Source: Thermococcus sp.
GTDB taxonomy: Archaea; Methanobacteriota_B; Thermococci; Thermococcales; Thermococcaceae
Assembly (NCBI GenBank): GCA_027075325.1
Contig: JALTBN010000051.1
Coordinates: forward strand, 218,845 to 251,193
Direction: 5' to 3'
DNA length: 32,349 nt
Numbering within the stretch: the first letter of the stretch is position 1; each line of letters begins with the position of its first letter. The notes under the pieces are model-generated. The model was not told the origin of the DNA. It ran no database searches and saw only the letters and a program-made list of their open reading frames with translations. Of this stretch, positions 16,480-24,495 are shown piece after piece. The translations under genes and the position numbers were made by a program.

Positions 16480-19400
16480 TCAGTCCTTCTTCTCAGCCCT
16501 GTGAAGCGGCCACCAGGCCTTCTCGCCGAAGAGGGCCATGGTGGACGGACCGATGAAGTAGACGGCGAGCGTCGCCGTCAGGAGTATGCCGAGGGCCAGC
16601 GCAAAGCCTATCTCCCTTATGCCCCACGTTGCTCCAGTCATCAGCGAGCCGTAGGTGGCCGCGAGCACAGCCGCCAAACCGACGACGAGCTTGTCCATCG
16701 TTCCAGCGGCGACCACTAAAGCGTCCTCTGGCTTCCTGCGCTCGAACTCGTCCCTGGCCTTCACTAGGTAGAAGCTGTTGTAGTCTATGCCGACACCCAT
16801 GAGCACGATGAACACCATCAGTGGCAGGAACCACATGACCTGCTGGCCGAAGACCCTCTCGAAGAGCCAGCTGGAGACGCTGATGCTGAGCAGAACTCCG
16901 ACCGCTATTGTGCCCATCGTCGCTATGACCGCCGGGATCCCCTTGAGCGTCGGTATGAGCGAGAGGAACATCAGCAGGAGCGCCACCGGGAAGATCCTGT
17001 GCCAGAAGACGTCGTTGATGAGGTTGCTGAGGTCGAGAGCTAAGGCGGTGTTTCCGCCGACCATTCCGCTCTCGATGGTGCCCTTCTTCTCCTCGTTCTT
17101 CACGATGCTCCTTATCTCCCTGACCATCTCCTTGGAGCGCTCGTCCGTCGCCTCGTACTTTCCGGTGACCTGGATGAGCACCTTGCTTTCATCCTTCGAG
17201 AGGTAGCGGTCGCCGCCGAGGGATTTAAGCGCATCTATGTCGTCGGTGTTCACCCTCTTTCCGTAGGGCTGGGTCAGAGTGTAGACGTGCTCTACTCCAC
17301 GCACCTTGCTTATCTCCCCTGCTATCGCGTTTATCTTAGAGAGGTCGGCGGGGGTAACCTTGTGTCCGAGGTCTATGACCACATAGGTCGGTGAACTGAC
17401 GCCTGCCCCAACGGTCTTATCGCTGAGCTGGAGGAAGTGATAGGTCTCGCTGTCCTTAGGGATGAAGAGCTTGATGTCGTGCGTTCCGTGGAAGCTGGCG
17501 AAGTTGTAGGCGGCGGGAACCGCCACGAGGAGCGCTATCAGCACGGCAACCTTCGCGTGTTTGACCGCCCACTCCGCTATTCTGCTCCTCTCGTGGAGGT
17601 CAACTCCTTTGAGGTGGTGCTCAATGTGCCTTGGCCACCAGAATACCGGCTTGTCGCCGATGAGGACGGTTATTGCCGGGATGAATGTGAGGCTCGCTAC
17701 CAGCACCGTGATTACCGCTAAGGGAGCGATTATGCCCATTGTCTTGAATATCGGGAACTCCCAGGCGAGGATGAAGCTTGCGAAAGCTATGATGTCGGTT
17801 GATGCGCTTGCCAAAACTGCATCTTTAGCCCTCTTCAAAGCCTCGCTTGCAGCGCCATCGTGGTCGTAGCCTTCCGCGAGGTACTCTCTAAACCTGTGCA
17901 GGTAGTAGGTCGAGTAGTCGATGCCGAGGCCCAGGGCCGTCGTTACCGTCAGCATCTGCGCCCAGCTTCCGACGTTAACGACGTCTCCCTTGGCGAGGAG
18001 GTAGAGGATTCCCAGGGCTGTCAGCGTTGCCGTCGCGACGCCGGTGAAGGGCAGGAGCGTTGCCAGTAAAGCGACTCCCATGAGGACGAGGAGCACTATC
18101 AAAGCCCCTATGATGCTGAACTTCGTCGTCTTGTCGTTGTCCTCCTTTCCATACTTGATGGCCTCGTAGGTCTGCACCGGCGTTCCGGTGATGTAAGCTT
18201 TTACGCCGTTGAAGGACTTCCCGAACTCTTTGAGGGCCAGTTCCTTAACCTTGAGCGAGTTCTCGTACTGTGCTCTGCTTGCCTTTTCGAGGTCGCTGAT
18301 CCCCTCTCCACCCTTTGGGGTGAATAGGACGAGCATTGTCCTGTTATCTTTGCTCTTGAGCATTTCGATGTAGTCTTTGGCCGTGTCGTAGAGCTTGGAG
18401 TAGAGCTCATCTGAGAGAGGTTCTACGTCGGCTTTTGTTATCCCCTGCGGGGTTTTCAGGTGCTCCATAGCAAGATCAACCACAAGGGTGGCGTTTATTC
18501 CCTCTGTTACGGGGTTGTCATTGAGTTTCGGAGACACTATCTCAATGGCCTTCTGGCTCACGAGTTCCTCTGCCAGCTCTTCGCTCAGGGGGTGCTCCTC
18601 GGTCACGGTACTGGCTATCTCCAGGACCTTTTCCTTCACGTCACCAGGGAGGTTCTTTTCATCCAGTTCCTCTTTTACCCCGTCCATGAATAGTTCCTTA
18701 GCTATTTCGGCTGGGGAGGCCCCGTTGTAGAGCTTCTTAACTATGTCCCTCAGCGTGTTGTTTCCTGGAAGATCCGCACTTCCTGCGAGCGCCACAACAA
18801 CCTCCACGGTTGCCTCCTCAAGGCCCTCCCCCCTGGCCAGTGAGTCGGGGTTCCTGAGAACCTCCTTCATGATTTCATCGGCTGTCTTCTCCGGGTTTTT
18901 GAGGCCCCTACCCTGCATCTGCTTCACAAGCTCTTCCATCAGGAGTTCCCTGGCAATCTCGTCCAGTCTTTTCTCATTCCCGCCGCTCTCATATATCTCG
19001 CGTATGTACCTCTCGTCTATGCTTTTGCCATTCATTTCGAGCGCCCTTTTGACCACCTCGACGGTGGCGTTTTCCAGAGCGCTTCCATTCGTGGCTATCT
19101 CGCGGGCGTTCGCGGTTGCCGTGTTTACTATCACCCCTGCAAGGGTTGCGGCTTCATCGACTCCATTCCGGGTCAGCTGGCTCGAAACTTCCTTCAGCAG
19201 TATCTCCCTGGCCACGGCCGCTGCGTTCTTTCCCTCGTAGAGTTCCCCGAGGTACTTCTCATCCAGTGAGAGGTTCCTCTCCGCTAGGATTCCCCTGATC
19301 ACCTCAACTGTCGCGTTTTCGAGTGCTTCACTGCTCGATGGTATGGTAGGTCTTGAGGTGGCCTCTCTGACTATTACCTCAGCGAGCCCGTCCGCGTTCT

Positions 19401-21258
19401 CCATCCCGCGGGCTTTAAGCTCCTCCGCTAGGACATGTTCGGTGATTTTCCCGGCGAGGTTCTCTATTGTCGTTCTGTCACCCCTGCTCTCGTAAAGGGC
19501 CTTCAGGACGCTTTCATCCAGGCTGATGCCCTGGGTCCTCAGTATTGAGGCCATTAACTCAACCGTGGCGTTTTCGAGGAGGGTTTCGTTCAAGGTCATG
19601 GCTCCTGTGGCGTTTGGATCGTGGGTCATGGTCGCGTTGACTATGAGGGGAACCAGGGGCCTCGTTTCGTCCGTGGCCTTTGTCATTAATCCCCCCTTGA
19701 GCAGCTCGCTTTCGAGCTCCTTCGTCGGCCCATTGATCAGAAGGCTCATCAGGACCTTCTCCGGGCTGTCCAGGCTTAGCAGGGGGTTTCCGGGCTGGGT
19801 CAGGGAGATGTATTTGAGGGCAAAGGCAACCGTGGCGTTCTCCACGCTCTGGGGAGCGGGTTCGGGGCTGAGGGAGATGGAGGCGTTGACGATCTCAGCG
19901 AGGGTTCTGGAATCGACCTCTCCGAAGCCCGGAACCGTCACCGTGATGTTGCTTGCTTCTATGACCCTGGGAGTGTTCTCAAGTGCCCTTGTGCCGAGTC
20001 TCGATGAAACCGAAAGAAGGGCATTGGCTGGGAGGGACTGAAGTGCATAGGCGCTTGCGTGGATTGAGTCAAACCCCTGGACTGCTAGATAGAAGGCATA
20101 GCCGTACGCCTCCGCGAGATCCCTCTGCACGGGATCCTCCATCGAGGAGAGTATTATCCGGGACGTTACTTTGGCCAGAAAACCATCGGTGATCTCTGCC
20201 GGTCCGTAAGCTTGATAAACAGGGTTCGTGGCGTTGAAGACCGCGTAGACGAACTCCACGCTGGTTCCGGTCTCGTTGGCAGCGGCCTCAGCAGTTGCCG
20301 GGCTGGGGGTTCCCGTTGAATAGGCTCCCGCTTTGTTGAGTACTTTATAAACTCCCACCGTTCCCACATACGTCTTCACATAGGTCGCGTTGAGTTCGTA
20401 GACGCCGGCGTTAGTCTGACTCAATGTGGTGTTCAGCGAGCGCAGCAGCTTGCTCGTCTCCGTGAGGTTCTTGTGAAGCTCGGAGTAGGCTTCATCTGTC
20501 AAGTTGAGTGTCGCCCTCAGGTTCTCCATCTTCTCGTAGACTGTGGTTAGATTCTCCGTGAGCTCAGCGTGGGCCGAAGCCGTTTCGTTGATCACCTCTG
20601 AAAGGTTCCTCATCTGGTTCTGAAGGGAGGTCAGGTTCTCCGTGAGCTCCGTATAGGATATAGCGGTTTCGTTTACGGCCTTCTTCAGGTTAATGACCTC
20701 ACCGTAGACCGTGCTCAGGTTTTCCCTTAGTTCGCAGTACGCCTCCGCCGTTTCCTGGAGCGCGGTCTTGGTGTCTTCGATGCTGCTCTGAAGATCGCTC
20801 ATGTTCTGCACTAGCGTCCCGTAGGTTCTGTTCATGTCGAGTGTTGTGTTGTAGAGGGACGACGTTAGGTTTGCCGTGGTTTTGGTGATGTTAATCGCAA
20901 TTTCGCTGGATTTGTTCCTGAGGAGGTCAACGGCGTCGTAGTAAGAAACGAAGTTGCTTCCGTAGGGCTTTGCTTCCTCCTTCAGCCGCTCGTAGGCTTT
21001 CCTCGCCTCGGGGCTGTTCACGTCGATGCCGCTGATTATCATGTACGTCTGGTTCGTGCTGTTGGCGAAGCTCGGGAAGTCGCTTTGGAGCGTGTCCTGC
21101 ACCCTGACCGACTCGACGTCCTTCGGGAGGAACTGGTCCATGCTGTAGTTGGTGACGTCCTTGAGTTTCATAGCTAAAGGCGTCGCAAGCAGTATCACGA
21201 TTATCCACGCGATTACGATTCCCTTCGCGTGCTTCACAACCCAATCGTTCCAGGCCAT
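16480..21258 (-). CDS. giant RND/MMPL-type exporter with repeat-rich extracytoplasmic insert
   Basis: This protein of about 1,592 residues (numbering here from the GTG at 21267) has the RND fold. Helix 1 is at 17-35, a first extracytoplasmic domain spans about 36-1047, helices 2-6 are at 1048-1205, helix 7 at 1238-1256, a second domain at about 1257-1420, and helices 8-12 at 1424-1583. Both GxDY proton-relay motifs are present (GIDYST 1115-1120; GIDYNS 1493-1498), as in archaeal HAE3/MMPL exporters. Ordinary members are about 700-1,100 residues; the excess is in domain 1. It contains a 28-residue coiled-coil repeat (141-308) and five units of 82-89 residues (474-897), with about 34 N-x-S/T sequons. 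The start is ATG 21258 after GGTGGT. It is divergent from padR, so PadR control is likely. The cargo is unknown. Confidence 0.88.
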   Translation of the reverse strand: MAWNDWVVKHAKGIVIAWIIVILLATPLAMKLKDVTNYSMDQFLPKDVESVRVQDTLQSDFPSFANSTNQTYMIISGIDVNSPEARKAYERLKEEAKPYGSNFVSYYDAVDLLRNKSSEIAINITKTTANLTSSLYNTTLDMNRTYGTLVQNMSDLQSSIEDTKTALQETAEAYCELRENLSTVYGEVINLKKAVNETAISYTELTENLTSLQNQMRNLSEVINETASAHAELTENLTTVYEKMENLRATLNLTDEAYSELHKNLTETSKLLRSLNTTLSQTNAGVYELNATYVKTYVGTVGVYKVLNKAGAYSTGTPSPATAEAAANETGTSVEFVYAVFNATNPVYQAYGPAEITDGFLAKVTSRIILSSMEDPVQRDLAEAYGYAFYLAVQGFDSIHASAYALQSLPANALLSVSSRLGTRALENTPRVIEASNITVTVPGFGEVDSRTLAEIVNASISLSPEPAPQSVENATVAFALKYISLTQPGNPLLSLDSPEKVLMSLLINGPTKELESELLKGGLMTKATDETRPLVPLIVNATMTHDPNATGAMTLNETLLENATVELMASILRTQGISLDESVLKALYESRGDRTTIENLAGKITEHVLAEELKARGMENADGLAEVIVREATSRPTIPSSSEALENATVEVIRGILAERNLSLDEKYLGELYEGKNAAAVAREILLKEVSSQLTRNGVDEAATLAGVIVNTATANAREIATNGSALENATVEVVKRALEMNGKSIDERYIREIYESGGNEKRLDEIARELLMEELVKQMQGRGLKNPEKTADEIMKEVLRNPDSLARGEGLEEATVEVVVALAGSADLPGNNTLRDIVKKLYNGASPAEIAKELFMDGVKEELDEKNLPGDVKEKVLEIASTVTEEHPLSEELAEELVSQKAIEIVSPKLNDNPVTEGINATLVVDLAMEHLKTPQGITKADVEPLSDELYSKLYDTAKDYIEMLKSKDNRTMLVLFTPKGGEGISDLEKASRAQYENSLKVKELALKEFGKSFNGVKAYITGTPVQTYEAIKYGKEDNDKTTKFSIIGALIVLLVLMGVALLATLLPFTGVATATLTALGILYLLAKGDVVNVGSWAQMLTVTTALGLGIDYSTYYLHRFREYLAEGYDHDGAASEALKRAKDAVLASASTDIIAFASFILAWEFPIFKTMGIIAPLAVITVLVASLTFIPAITVLIGDKPVFWWPRHIEHHLKGVDLHERSRIAEWAVKHAKVAVLIALLVAVPAAYNFASFHGTHDIKLFIPKDSETYHFLQLSDKTVGAGVSSPTYVVIDLGHKVTPADLSKINAIAGEISKVRGVEHVYTLTQPYGKRVNTDDIDALKSLGGDRYLSKDESKVLIQVTGKYEATDERSKEMVREIRSIVKNEEKKGTIESGMVGGNTALALDLSNLINDVFWHRIFPVALLLMFLSLIPTLKGIPAVIATMGTIAVGVLLSISVSSWLFERVFGQQVMWFLPLMVFIVLMGVGIDYNSFYLVKARDEFERRKPEDALVVAAGTMDKLVVGLAAVLAATYGSLMTGATWGIREIGFALALGILLTATLAVYFIGPSTMALFGEKAWWPLHRAEKKD
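18577..19848 (-). repeat. five tandem units of 82-89 residues within the RND exporter
   Basis: Units begin at residues 474, 563, 649, 731 and 816 of the exporter. Each opens with a (L/V)ENATVE-like motif (LEEATVE in the last). Each continues with an amphipathic pattern ending in aliphatic/acidic helices such as AREILLKEV and ARELLMEEL. Units 2 and 3 are the most alike, and the first is the most diverged. The repeats are clear at protein level but degenerate in DNA, so they are old rather than a recent slippage expansion. Confidence 0.75.
20344..20847 (-). repeat. 28-residue coiled-coil repeat (six units) within the RND exporter
   Basis: Units start at residues 141, 169, 197, 225, 253 and 281. 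They share the pattern x-x-N-E-T-A-x-x-Y-x-E-L-x-E-N-L-(T/S) in the best copies. The period of exactly 28 residues is four heptads, or 84 bp, in each step. The first and last copies are degenerate. Most units carry one or two N-glycosylation sequons. Confidence 0.8.
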
Positions 21259-21301
21259 AGCCACCACCTATCTTATTCCGCTCTTCAACATACATTTTTA
21301 A

Positions 21302-21324
21302 GACATGTCTAAATTCAACATGTC
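21302..21324. promoter_or_regulatory. inverted-repeat operator between the RND exporter and padR
   Basis: GACATGT (21302-21308) and ACATGTC (21318-21324) form a perfect 7-bp inverted repeat with a 9-bp spacer, centred at 21313. It contains the ATGT...ACAT core common in PadR operators. It lies between the exporter's minus-strand TATA-like element (about 21295-21301) and padR's TATA box (21338-21345), so one bound dimer could affect both promoters. Confidence 0.65.
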
Positions 21325-21337
21325 GTTTGGAGAAGCC

Positions 21338-21345
21338 TTTATAAA
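21338..21345 (+). promoter_or_regulatory. TATA box of padR
   Basis: TTTATAAA is centred about 26 bp upstream of a predicted start near 21368. GGTGAT at 21371-21376 is the ribosome binding site for ATG 21382. Confidence 0.6.
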
Positions 21346-21381
21346 CCTTTTGCCCAAAATATGGAACAAAGGTGATGAAGG

Positions 21382-21861
21382 ATGAGCGAAGACGTAGAAC
21401 GGAGGATAATCAAGGGTCTGTTTACCGTGCCCCTGAAGGACATAATACTCGTTATCGTCGGCCTCAAGGGCGAGGCCCACGGCTACGAGATACTGAAGGA
21501 GCTTGAGAAGCTCGCCATCGGCCTCTGGAAGCCGAGCCACAGCAACCTCTACACGATACTCAACAAGATGGTCGAGGAGGGTCTCCTTGAACCGAGGGAG
21601 GAGTACCGCGGGAAGGTTCGCAGGGTAAAGTACAACCTGACTCCGAAGGGCATAGAGTACCTCAAGACCTCGAACGACCTGGCTTTGCGCGTCCTCTACA
21701 CCGCCGCGAACTACCATGAGGCCCTGAAGAAGAAGCTTGAGACCCTGGGTGAGAGGAGGGAGATGGATAGGGAGGCCATCAAGGAGTACCTCGTGCTCCT
21801 CCGCCATATACGCGACATCCTGGACGAGGAGATAAAGACCATAGAAGCAGAGCTTTCCTGA
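21382..21861 (+). CDS. PadR family transcriptional regulator
   Basis: The 159-residue regulator has the PadR winged helix in its first 95 residues: ILVIVGLKGEAHGYEIL (helices 1-2), WKPSHSNLYTILNKMVEEGLLEP (recognition helix) and the wing KVRRVKYNLTPKG. A helical dimerisation region follows (about 100-159), as in longer PadR proteins. PadR proteins usually repress nearby transporter or detoxification genes and often themselves; some respond to drugs or phenolics. Here the likely targets are its own gene and the divergent RND exporter, through the inverted repeat at 21302-21324. This is inferred from position. A T-rich tract at 21862-21900 probably ends the transcript. Confidence 0.92.
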   Translation: MSEDVERRIIKGLFTVPLKDIILVIVGLKGEAHGYEILKELEKLAIGLWKPSHSNLYTILNKMVEEGLLEPREEYRGKVRRVKYNLTPKGIEYLKTSNDLALRVLYTAANYHEALKKKLETLGERREMDREAIKEYLVLLRHIRDILDEEIKTIEAELS

Positions 21862-21900
21862 TTTTTTAATTTTGATAGCTTTTTGCCCCTTGTTTTCTCT
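21862..21900 (+). terminator. T-rich terminator tract after padR
   Basis: Several T-runs (GATTTTTTAATTTTG, CTTTTTG, TTGTTTTC) follow the padR stop codon at once and separate it from the ArsR-like operon promoter at about 21971. Confidence 0.45.
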
Positions 21901-21970
21901 TTCTGCTCTTCCCAGGACTTCAGCTCTGAGTCGGTGCTCAGCCATCCGTTTTGCCGGGCACAGCCGATAG

Positions 21971-22029
21971 ATTTATATATACCTACAGCCCCAGTTGAGT
22001 ACAAAAAATTGTACTACAAAAATCTGTAC
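21971..22029 (+). promoter_or_regulatory. promoter and two tandem operator-like elements before the ArsR-like gene
   Basis: TATA box ATTTATATAT (21971-21980) predicts initiation near 22003. At that point lies AGTACAA-AAAA-TTGTACT, a 7-bp inverted repeat with a 4-bp spacer (21998-22015). A second related element, ACTACAAAAATCTGTAC (22013-22029), follows in the same orientation with a 15-bp period and matches the first at 14 of 17 positions. Both sit over the start site and short leader, so binding would repress. Confidence 0.65.
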
Positions 22030-22040
22030 CCGGTGGTACC

Positions 22041-22454
22041 ATGGAGAACGACCTGAAGATCCAGCTCGAAGAGCTGAAGAAGAGGCTGGAGGTGCTGGAG
22101 GAGAGCATAGATCCGGTGGACGAGATAATGCTATCGATAAAAGCCCGTCTGAGGAGGAAGCTAGAGGGTGGTCCTCTCCCCGAACTGGACGAGGAGAAAG
22201 CTGCGAAAACCCTCAAGGCCTTGGCGAATCCGGACAGGATTAGGATCATGAAAATGCTGTCCAACGGGCCCCTGGGCTTCAAGGAGATAAAAGAGGCCCT
22301 GGGCGTCGAGAGCCCCACGGTTTCTCATCATTTGAAGCTCCTAACCCGGACGGGCATGGTCAGGAAGGGTAACAAGTACGAGATCTCGCCCAACGGACGT
22401 TTGTTTTTGCGTTTGCTCGAGATAATCACTGCCCTTGAGGAGGTGGAAGAATGA
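22041..22454 (+). CDS. ArsR-like winged-helix regulator with N-terminal coiled coil
   Basis: The 137-residue protein begins with a coiled coil (about 1-50, KIQLEELKKRLEVLEESI). It continues with an ArsR-type winged helix: LKALANPDRIRIMKMLSNGPLGFKEIKEALGVESPTVSHHLKLLTRTGMVRKGNKYEISPNG (about 59-121), where SPTVSHHLKLL is the recognition helix. No cysteine metal site of the ArsR/SmtB kind is present, so it does not look like a metal sensor. GGTGGT before ATG 22041 gives the start. Its last codon and stop overlap the start of the next gene (ATGA), so it is translationally coupled to the membrane protein. The tandem elements at 21998-22029 suggest autoregulation of the operon. Confidence 0.88.
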   Translation: MENDLKIQLEELKKRLEVLEESIDPVDEIMLSIKARLRRKLEGGPLPELDEEKAAKTLKALANPDRIRIMKMLSNGPLGFKEIKEALGVESPTVSHHLKLLTRTGMVRKGNKYEISPNGRLFLRLLEIITALEEVEE

Positions 22455-23782
22455 GCTACTGGTGGGGTTACGGCTTTCCCGAGGAGGAAGGCCTCAGGTT
22501 TAGGCTGGCGGAGGCCCTTAAGAAGATAGCCGCGGTGCTGATAATCCTGTGGATCTTTAAGGGTCCCCTCAGGCTTGAGGCCTACACTGGGTACGTGGTC
22601 TGGGGGATAATAGGACTGATATTCACCTACGAACTGCTGAGCGTCGGGAAGTGGCTTGGTGTTACCGTCTCTGGAGTCATCTTTGCCCTTGCTAAGGCCT
22701 TCTTCTGGGTCTCGGTCCTGCTCTTCGTGGGTAGATGGATAGGATTGCCCGGGAGCCTGAGCGGTGAGGGGGCGCGCCTTACCGCCGGCACGGCCTTTGC
22801 CTACTCTATAGTCCTGGCCATAGCCGGTCTGCTCATCGGAAGCGGCCCCTTCCGAAGGCTGGGCTCGAAGAGGTGGTTCACGGTCGAGAAGAAGGCCTAC
22901 TCTTTCGACGGGGCCGACTTCGGGGATGTCCGGCTGAGTGGGAACGGGAAGGCCTACCCCGTTAAAGTTGGGAGGAAGACTGTCGGCTGGGTTGTGGATG
23001 GAGAGGTTGAGGTCGAGGCCGAGACACCGCTCGGCAGGGTCAGGAAGCTTCTAAGCTCGCCGGTCGTGGTGTGGACTTCGAGAAAGCTCGGCGGTGCGAA
23101 GGAGAAGGCCGATCCTGCCTTCGTCGGGAAGGTTCAGGCCATGCTCGACCCGGATAGGCTCTACAGGAACAAGGAACGCGCCAAAGTCGTTGACCTGGGC
23201 ATCATCAAGGTCTACGAGGGGGACGGCTTCCAGTACGTCAAGTTGCCTTTCATAGAGGTCGTCGAGACACCCCACGGCGAGAGGGTGAAGGTCGGCCCGA
23301 TCCACGTCCACGATGGCAAACCGGTGGGCACTCCCGATGAGATGGTAACCGTCAGGGAACTGGGAAACGGCTTCCAGCTCACCAAAACCGGTGACAGGCT
23401 GGCAATAGAGATGGAGGATTATAGCATTGAGGTGATCGGGGACTCGGTCACCTACAGGAGCGGGGAGGATACTCTGAGGCTCTCCAGAGACCACGTCTCC
23501 CTCAGATCCGGCAGGATCTCGATAACCGTTGGCAAAAAGAGGGCGAAGCTCAGGATAGACGACACCGTTATCACAGCCTCCGAGGGGAAGGTCAGGATAA
23601 GGGTCGGAGATAAGAACTACACGATAACAGACCAAGAAGCCTGCCAGCTGGTCATAAGGAAGGCGAAGGAGATCGTTGAGGAGCAGAGCGCCGAGCTGAT
23701 TGAGGGCTTCGGCGTTAACAAATCCACCCTCAGCGCCCGCGTCAAGGAACTGATAGACGAGCTGATGGCCTACCTCGGGTGA
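22451..23782 (+). CDS. unknown four-helix membrane protein with beta-rich C-terminal domain
   Basis: I do not recognise this 443-residue protein. After a charged N-terminus there are four hydrophobic segments (about 27-43, 45-65, 69-98 and 111-132). A large soluble region (133-443) follows, rich in short beta strands with alternating charge (VRLSGNGKAYPVKVGRKTVGW; then RLAIEMEDYSIEVIGDSVTYR). It ends in a helical tail (about 395-443, IRKAKEIVEEQSAELIEGFG). With both ends probably inside the cell, the C-terminal part would face the cytoplasm. It overlaps the ArsR-like gene by four bases and the DUF4097 gene follows directly, so the three act together. The arrangement recalls bacterial LiaF/LiaG-like membrane-stress proteins, by analogy only. 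Confidence 0.75.
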   Translation: MSYWWGYGFPEEEGLRFRLAEALKKIAAVLIILWIFKGPLRLEAYTGYVVWGIIGLIFTYELLSVGKWLGVTVSGVIFALAKAFFWVSVLLFVGRWIGLPGSLSGEGARLTAGTAFAYSIVLAIAGLLIGSGPFRRLGSKRWFTVEKKAYSFDGADFGDVRLSGNGKAYPVKVGRKTVGWVVDGEVEVEAETPLGRVRKLLSSPVVVWTSRKLGGAKEKADPAFVGKVQAMLDPDRLYRNKERAKVVDLGIIKVYEGDGFQYVKLPFIEVVETPHGERVKVGPIHVHDGKPVGTPDEMVTVRELGNGFQLTKTGDRLAIEMEDYSIEVIGDSVTYRSGEDTLRLSRDHVSLRSGRISITVGKKRAKLRIDDTVITASEGKVRIRVGDKNYTITDQEACQLVIRKAKEIVEEQSAELIEGFGVNKSTLSARVKELIDELMAYLG

Positions 23783-23787
23783 GGGAG

Positions 23788-24441
23788 ATGGAGTTTGAAA
23801 GCATTAGGGAAGTCGAGATAAAGGCCGTTAACGGCCATCTGGATATCGAGGGCTGGAAAAACGACTATGCCGAGGTCAGCTACGTGCTTCACGGGGAGGT
23901 GGACGTCAAGATCGAACAGAACGGGGACAAGCTCATCATAAAGGAGGAGCCGAAGAAGAGGTTCCTCAACCTGCTGGGGGAGAGCGGCTGGGCTGAGATA
24001 AACCTGAAAGTGCCCAAAGCTGTCGTTGTAAACGCCAAGAACGTGAACGGTGAGCTTAAAGCCACGGGTGTGCGCTTTAAGGAGGCCGCGACGGTTAACG
24101 GGCGAATTGACCTTGAGGACTGCGAGGCCGAAAAGCTCTCCGCCGTCAACGGCGAGATAACAGCCCATTTAAGCGTTGCCGGTCCCCTCAAGGCTTCAAC
24201 CGTCAACGGGGAACTTGAGATCACCATCAAGGAACTCGAAGGCGATGTGGAGGCGAGCTGCGTTAACGGCAATACTGTTCTCCGCCTCACCGACTTCTGC
24301 GATGCGAGGATAGAGACGAAGAAGGCCAACGGCGACGTTGAGTTCGTCGGCATAGACCCGGACGAGCCAGTCATCGGCACCGGCGAGTTCACCGTCAAAG
24401 TAAGCACCGTCAACGGAGACGTGAGGGTGGAGCTGGTCTGA
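23788..24441 (+). CDS. DUF4097 beta-repeat protein
   Basis: The 217-residue protein is built of short beta repeats marked by an N-G turn: V14-N-G, V86-N-G, V103-N-G, V120-N-G, V139-N-G, V159-N-G, A180-N-G and V208-N-G, about 17-28 residues apart. This is the DUF4097 (adhesin-like beta-helix) pattern found in bacterial LiaG and YvlB proteins, which associate with cell-envelope stress systems. There is no signal peptide or membrane segment, so it is probably cytoplasmic or bound to the preceding membrane protein. ATG 23788 is chosen because GGGTGAGG, overlapping the previous stop codon, lies just before it; the in-frame GTG at 23779 overlaps that site. It is the last gene of the three-gene unit. 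Confidence 0.85.
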   Translation: MEFESIREVEIKAVNGHLDIEGWKNDYAEVSYVLHGEVDVKIEQNGDKLIIKEEPKKRFLNLLGESGWAEINLKVPKAVVVNAKNVNGELKATGVRFKEAATVNGRIDLEDCEAEKLSAVNGEITAHLSVAGPLKASTVNGELEITIKELEGDVEASCVNGNTVLRLTDFCDARIETKKANGDVEFVGIDPDEPVIGTGEFTVKVSTVNGDVRVELV

Positions 24442-24445
24442 TTTT

Positions 24446-24492
24446 CATATTTAAGGGGGAGAGCTATCTAAGAGTGTAGCACACGGGGGGAG
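24446..24492 (+). promoter_or_regulatory. TATA box and strong ribosome binding site of the second MFS gene
   Basis: CATATTTAAG (24446-24455) predicts initiation near 24477. GGGGGGAG (24485-24492) lies three bases before ATG 24496. The MFS gene therefore has its own promoter, although readthrough from the DUF4097 operon is possible across the 54-bp gap. Confidence 0.5.
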
Positions 24493-24495
24493 AAC

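Noticed and set aside
21711..22004. 97-codon minus-strand frame over the padR end and intergenic gap
   Set aside because: Low-complexity Ser-rich antisense translation that crosses a terminator tract; no ribosome binding site.
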